Origin: Cyclospora cayetanensis
Lineage: Eukaryota; Apicomplexa; Conoidasida; Eucoccidiorida; Eimeriidae
NCBI RefSeq assembly: GCF_002999335.1
Contig: NW_020312147.1
Location: forward strand, 124,001 to 188,000
Length of the DNA: 64,000 bases
Reading direction: 5' to 3'
Shown piece by piece: positions 60,732-64,000 of the stretch; the stretch's first letter is position 1; each line of letters opens with the position of its first letter. The translations under genes were made by a program, and so were the position numbers. Below the pieces are notes generated by a model. That model saw only the letters and a program-made list of their open reading frames with translations, searched no databases and was not told the origin of the DNA.

Positions 60732-63700
60732 TTACAAGCACTCCACGCCTTGGAGGTCTTTGGGGGCTGAGTAGAGCGCCACGAGGGAGGCCCCTGCAGC
60801 GGCCCCCCCGGAGGTTCCCATAAGGGGCGGCAGGGGGCCCCTTGGGTGCAGCGGCAGCAAGTCCCTCTTCACCGCCCGCAAGTCGGGCAGGGCGGGGCCG
60901 ACGCGGCTAGGAGGGCCCTTTTCCAGTTGTTGCAAGATTCGTAACGCCCGCATCTCCGCCAAGATGTAGCACACAAGGGCACCGGAATAGGACCTAGGAG
61001 GCACACGCAGGCAGCTTCAAACGGGCGCCAGCATCATAGATCTCTGCGCGGCGGGGTGCGAAAACGAAGCAGAATGCATGCAAAGGGCCTCAAGGGCCCA
61101 ATTCTGCGACCAAAGCCGGTTCAGCCGAAGAGCACGCCGTGGTGGCCGCCTCCACCCTCACAGGACTCTCCGTGCAATAAAACGCCCAAGGATGTGTGCG
61201 TGCCACTCAAGCGTGCACTAGAGGGCGCTAAGAAATGCGGATATAGGACGCAGAGCTAACCCCTCAATGTTGCGGAGGTAGTCGAGAGAGAAAATAGGGA
61301 ACGAGTCATCCACCCGATAGGGGGCTACGCTGCAGCAACGAGCAGGCACGCAGAAAGCGCCAGAGAAAGTGAATAATGCCGTTGAGCCTTCTGCACATGT
61401 CCCCGCCCTTCGGTGCCAAGTAGCAAAGTTTAGACTCTCGGCCACACGGCCTAATCCCTTGTTGCATCTTCGCCAATGGCGCCTGCCGCACTCCTCAATG
61501 GCTGCCCGAATCGATTCTTCTAGACTTTGCGTGGTAGCCTTGGAGGCGTCCAGAGAATGAATCGCGAAATCAACCGCAGCAGTGACGAGGGCACCATTGG
61601 GGTGCAGCAAATCTACCAAGTCAAGTCCCAGTCCTCTGCGATTCAAGAAGCAAGCACACAGCACAGAGATCATGTGTAGCCCGTCCTTCTCTTGCTGCTG
61701 CTGCAGGCGGTGCCTCTGGCTGCTGAGGAGACGCCGGTGCTCCCCTCCTCGTAAAGCGTATGCCCCCTAAACTAGGAAATAAGACTCTTGCCCAGCCGCA
61801 GCGTAGGCCTTCCCTGCTTACGCTGCCTGCGAGAAGGTAAGGGGGGCCCCTGTCTCCCGGTGTTTAGAGAGGGCCATCAAGAACTGCGGGCGACGCAGAA
61901 GTTGCCTGGGAGCAGAATGCGCACACCCCGCCAAAAAGCGTCTTACTAAGGCGACCCAAAGAGCCCGCGGGGGTCGACAAACCCCCACAGCTAGCTGGTG
62001 CACCGAAAAAAACGAGGCGATATCGGCTTCACGCCAGCATAACGCGACTTTGCGGTACGGACTCGTGAACAAGCGCGAAGCTCTCATCAAAGTCGAGCAG
62101 CCGTTCCGCAACGAAGGCCTTCTGAAGCGCATCAGCACCCCACCCTCTCCACGAAGGCTCGTAGACGGCTAAGGGAGATTCGTGTTGTGTCTCGTAGGGG
62201 GAAGGGGGGAAGGGGCGTGTCCTCTCTTGGCAACATAACACGTGCGAACGCTGTGAGGCTGGTACACATGGACCGTGCCTGCAGGAATCCTCTTGCATTC
62301 CCCCTTTTCGACGCAGGCGAGAAAGGCCCCAGCTACCTGCCTGCCTACGCTGCCCCACGTTTTTCTGCCTTGTTGCGAGGGTGGCGACTCTCCCGTGCGT
62401 GCGTGAGAGCCTCACAGGGTCTTCCTGAAGCATCTCCTTGAAAGCGTGTCCAAGCTCGTGGACAAGAACCTTGAGCTGCATGCGCAAGCGGGCCCCATAC
62501 CACTCCATGCGTGTAGCGAGGAGACACACGCAGGTTGGCAGCAGGCCACGCCCGTCTCAAGAAAGGTCCCCAACGTCACGCTTTTACACACACGCCTTGG
62601 CTCTACGCGCACGCACCGCGCACCTCTTGTACGTCCAGGAGTCTGGCTTGCATGGCCTTCGGAGGCGCTAGGTGTGCATGCACTGCGTGATGGAAAGGCC
62701 CCAACTTGACGTGGCATGGGTAGCCAGGCGCCCTTGGGGGCTTCAAGTGGTGAGACAGGCGGAGAGGGAAGAAGGGACTGTAATAGAGGAACCCCCGAAA
62801 GGCCTCCGTGCGATAAGGCAGCGCGGCTTTTTTCCCCCCCGAGCCACATGGAGGCGGCCACTTGCCGTAGGGACTGAACAAGTTTTCGACACGACGAACG
62901 AAGCCGATGGCAGCGTCTCGCTCGCCAGAGGAGGTGGGAGCTCTGCTCGCTGGAGCAGCGCCCTCGAGGCTTTCACCGGACGCCGAGTCGAACACTGCAA
63001 AGACTTCGCTCATGTAGGAGAAGCCGCTGAGCGACCTGCATGCATGCACGCACGCCAGGAGGCACCAACCCCACTAACGTACCTACAGGGAGGCCTCCTT
63101 GCCCCGAGTTCGGATGCCTGCGGCATATTAAGAGAGAGGCTATAAGGGGCACGCAAGGGGAAGAGCCTCGCCTATAAACAACACACCTGCCAAACCCCTT
63201 CCACGGCTTCTTTAGTAAAGGCTGAAGTGTTAAGCCATACGCCTCCGCTAAGAGAAGGGGCGCACGCTGCACTGCAATTGACTCGGGAAACCAGGCAGCA
63301 ACCTCCAAATCACGCACGCCTCTCCCATACGCCTAAATACACACATATATACACATATATGTATACATACACCTATACACACATATATGTACACACCTAC
63401 ACACACATATGTATACACCTATACACACATATGTATACACCTACACACACATATGTGTACACCTACACACACATATGTGTACACCTACACACACATATGT
63501 ATACACCTATACACACATATATGTACACACCTACACACACATATGTATACACCTATACACACATATGTATACACCTATACACACATATGTATACACCTAC
63601 ACACACATATGTATACACCTACACACATATGTATACACCTACACACACATATGTGTACACCTACACACACATATGTATACACCTATACACACATATGTAT

Positions 63701-64000
63701 ACACCTACACACACATATGCATACACCTATACACACACATAAATACGCCTCGCGCCTGCCCAAACGTGAAGGCTCCCAGCTGTCCCGACAGGGGAAGCCG
63801 CTTCGTATTTGGCGCGAGGCGGTTGCAGACGCAAACTGCGAGCTTCGCATTTTCAGAGCTCTCTTGGAATGCCGCGGAGAGTTTCCGAGGGAGCGTCTTA
63901 CCCTTAGCGCTGCTGCTAGCCACTGATCCACGCTCAGACGCCCTTGTTGCTGCCCCTGTTGCTGTTGCTGTTGCTGCTGTTTGCGCAGCTCATCTCGGAG
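60732..64000 (-). CDS. Candidate M3-family metallopeptidase (oligopeptidase/MIP/PepF type), 5' end beyond window
   Basis: Exons seen on the minus strand, 5' to 3'. 63902-64000 (open at the edge) holds a poly-Q run then LSVDQWLAAALR. 63187-63332 reads RDLEVAAWFPESIAVQRAP and LLLAEAYGLTLQPL. 62977-63008 reads SEVFAVFDSASG. 62416-62475 reads LKVLVHELGHAFKEMLQED, containing HELGH, an HExxH zinc motif. A later exon starts at 61635 (LLHPNGALVTAAVDFAIHS). The last exon, 60732-60993 (SYSGALVCYILAEMRAL), ends in a stop. The order of a 'YFP..GL' block, an 'FxVYDxxSGE'-like block, HELGH, an 'ALDxxIHS'-like block and a 'YYSYLxA'-like block fits M3 peptidases. Each match alone is weak, and the third zinc ligand was not located. 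Several exons are missing from this model. The HELGH motif makes a metallopeptidase likely; the family is a proposal. Confidence 0.45.
63337..63745. repeat. 22-bp tandem satellite in an intron
   Basis: About 18 copies of a unit like GTATACACCTACACACACAT+AT, with variants (TATA for TACA, GTGTAC for GTATAC, and a few 24-bp units at the left). Each unit carries a palindromic ACATATGT core. It is open in several frames because 22 is not a multiple of 3, but it lies between a donor at 63902 and an acceptor at 63333 of the candidate peptidase, so it is intronic. Confidence 0.9.
63944..64000. repeat. CTG/TTG (CAG/CAA) tract at window end
   Basis: Interrupted CTG/TTG run that on the minus strand encodes a poly-Gln segment in the candidate metallopeptidase exon. 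It continues towards the window edge. Confidence 0.75.

Larger units (their letters stand above)
31818..61850. repeat. Dispersed GGGGCCCC palindromes
   Basis: Exact GGGGCCCC occurs at about 31818, 31895, 31915, 32085, 32529, 33899, 34771, 41729, 42067, 52768, 60834 and 61843, often inside longer G-runs and C-runs. None is seen between 1 and 31.8 kb. Several lie in coding exons (CCDC61-like exons 1 and 2; CCCH exon 1). Confidence 0.8.

Noticed and set aside
63337..63745. Regular repeat that could be mistaken for a CRISPR array or a Thr/Tyr-rich repeat protein
   Set aside because: There are no unique spacers, units are contiguous, the genome is eukaryotic, and the array lies between a donor and an acceptor of a split gene.

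Overview
The window reads as nuclear DNA of an apicomplexan parasite, most likely an eimeriid coccidian (Eimeria or Cyclospora type). Genes are split into many short exons with GT-AG introns. The proteins are apicomplexan in character: a class I histone deacetylase with a serine/glycine-rich insert, a tandem pyrophosphate-type phosphofructokinase, a peroxisome-type thiolase and a Q-rich CCCH protein. CAG-type codon tracts fill the exons of the right half. No prokaryotic or organellar gene was recognised. I rebuilt coding sequences by joining exons in phase by eye; all junctions are predictions.

Left part (1-27 kb): almost free of CAG tracts, sparse, with long stretches lacking genes. It holds the end of a STEEP1-like zinc protein (-), a nine-exon histone deacetylase (+), an unassigned multi-exon candidate (-), a J-domain protein with a mitochondrial-looking leader (-), a complete ten-exon 3-ketoacyl-CoA thiolase with a PTS2-like N-terminus (-), a two-exon secreted protein (-), and the wreck of a Ty3/gypsy-type element near 20-23 kb.

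Middle (26.6-45 kb): a coiled-coil protein (+), a CCDC61/VFL3-like centriole protein (-) whose C-terminal part probably lies several kb downstream, a protein with three CCCH zinc fingers (-) and a four-exon orphan (-). Poly-Q codon runs and GGGGCCCC palindromes appear here.

Right part (45.5-64 kb): a 14-exon PPi-type phosphofructokinase (-, 1127 residues) with a catalytic N-terminal half and a degenerate C-terminal half; decayed gypsy-type fragments at 54-58.6 kb; and a multi-exon candidate M3-family metallopeptidase (-) running off the window, with a 22-bp tandem satellite in one intron.

Functionally the genes are unrelated housekeeping and cell-biology genes: chromatin, glycolysis, fatty-acid beta-oxidation, chaperone, basal body, RNA binding. 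They do not form an operon-like system. The most noteworthy points are the PTS2-like thiolase, the half-dead fused phosphofructokinase, the deacetylase without the Ala-Thr insertion typical of apicomplexan HDAC3, and the sharp change in sequence character around 27-31 kb. I did not find a convincing new defence or mobile system beyond decayed retroelements.
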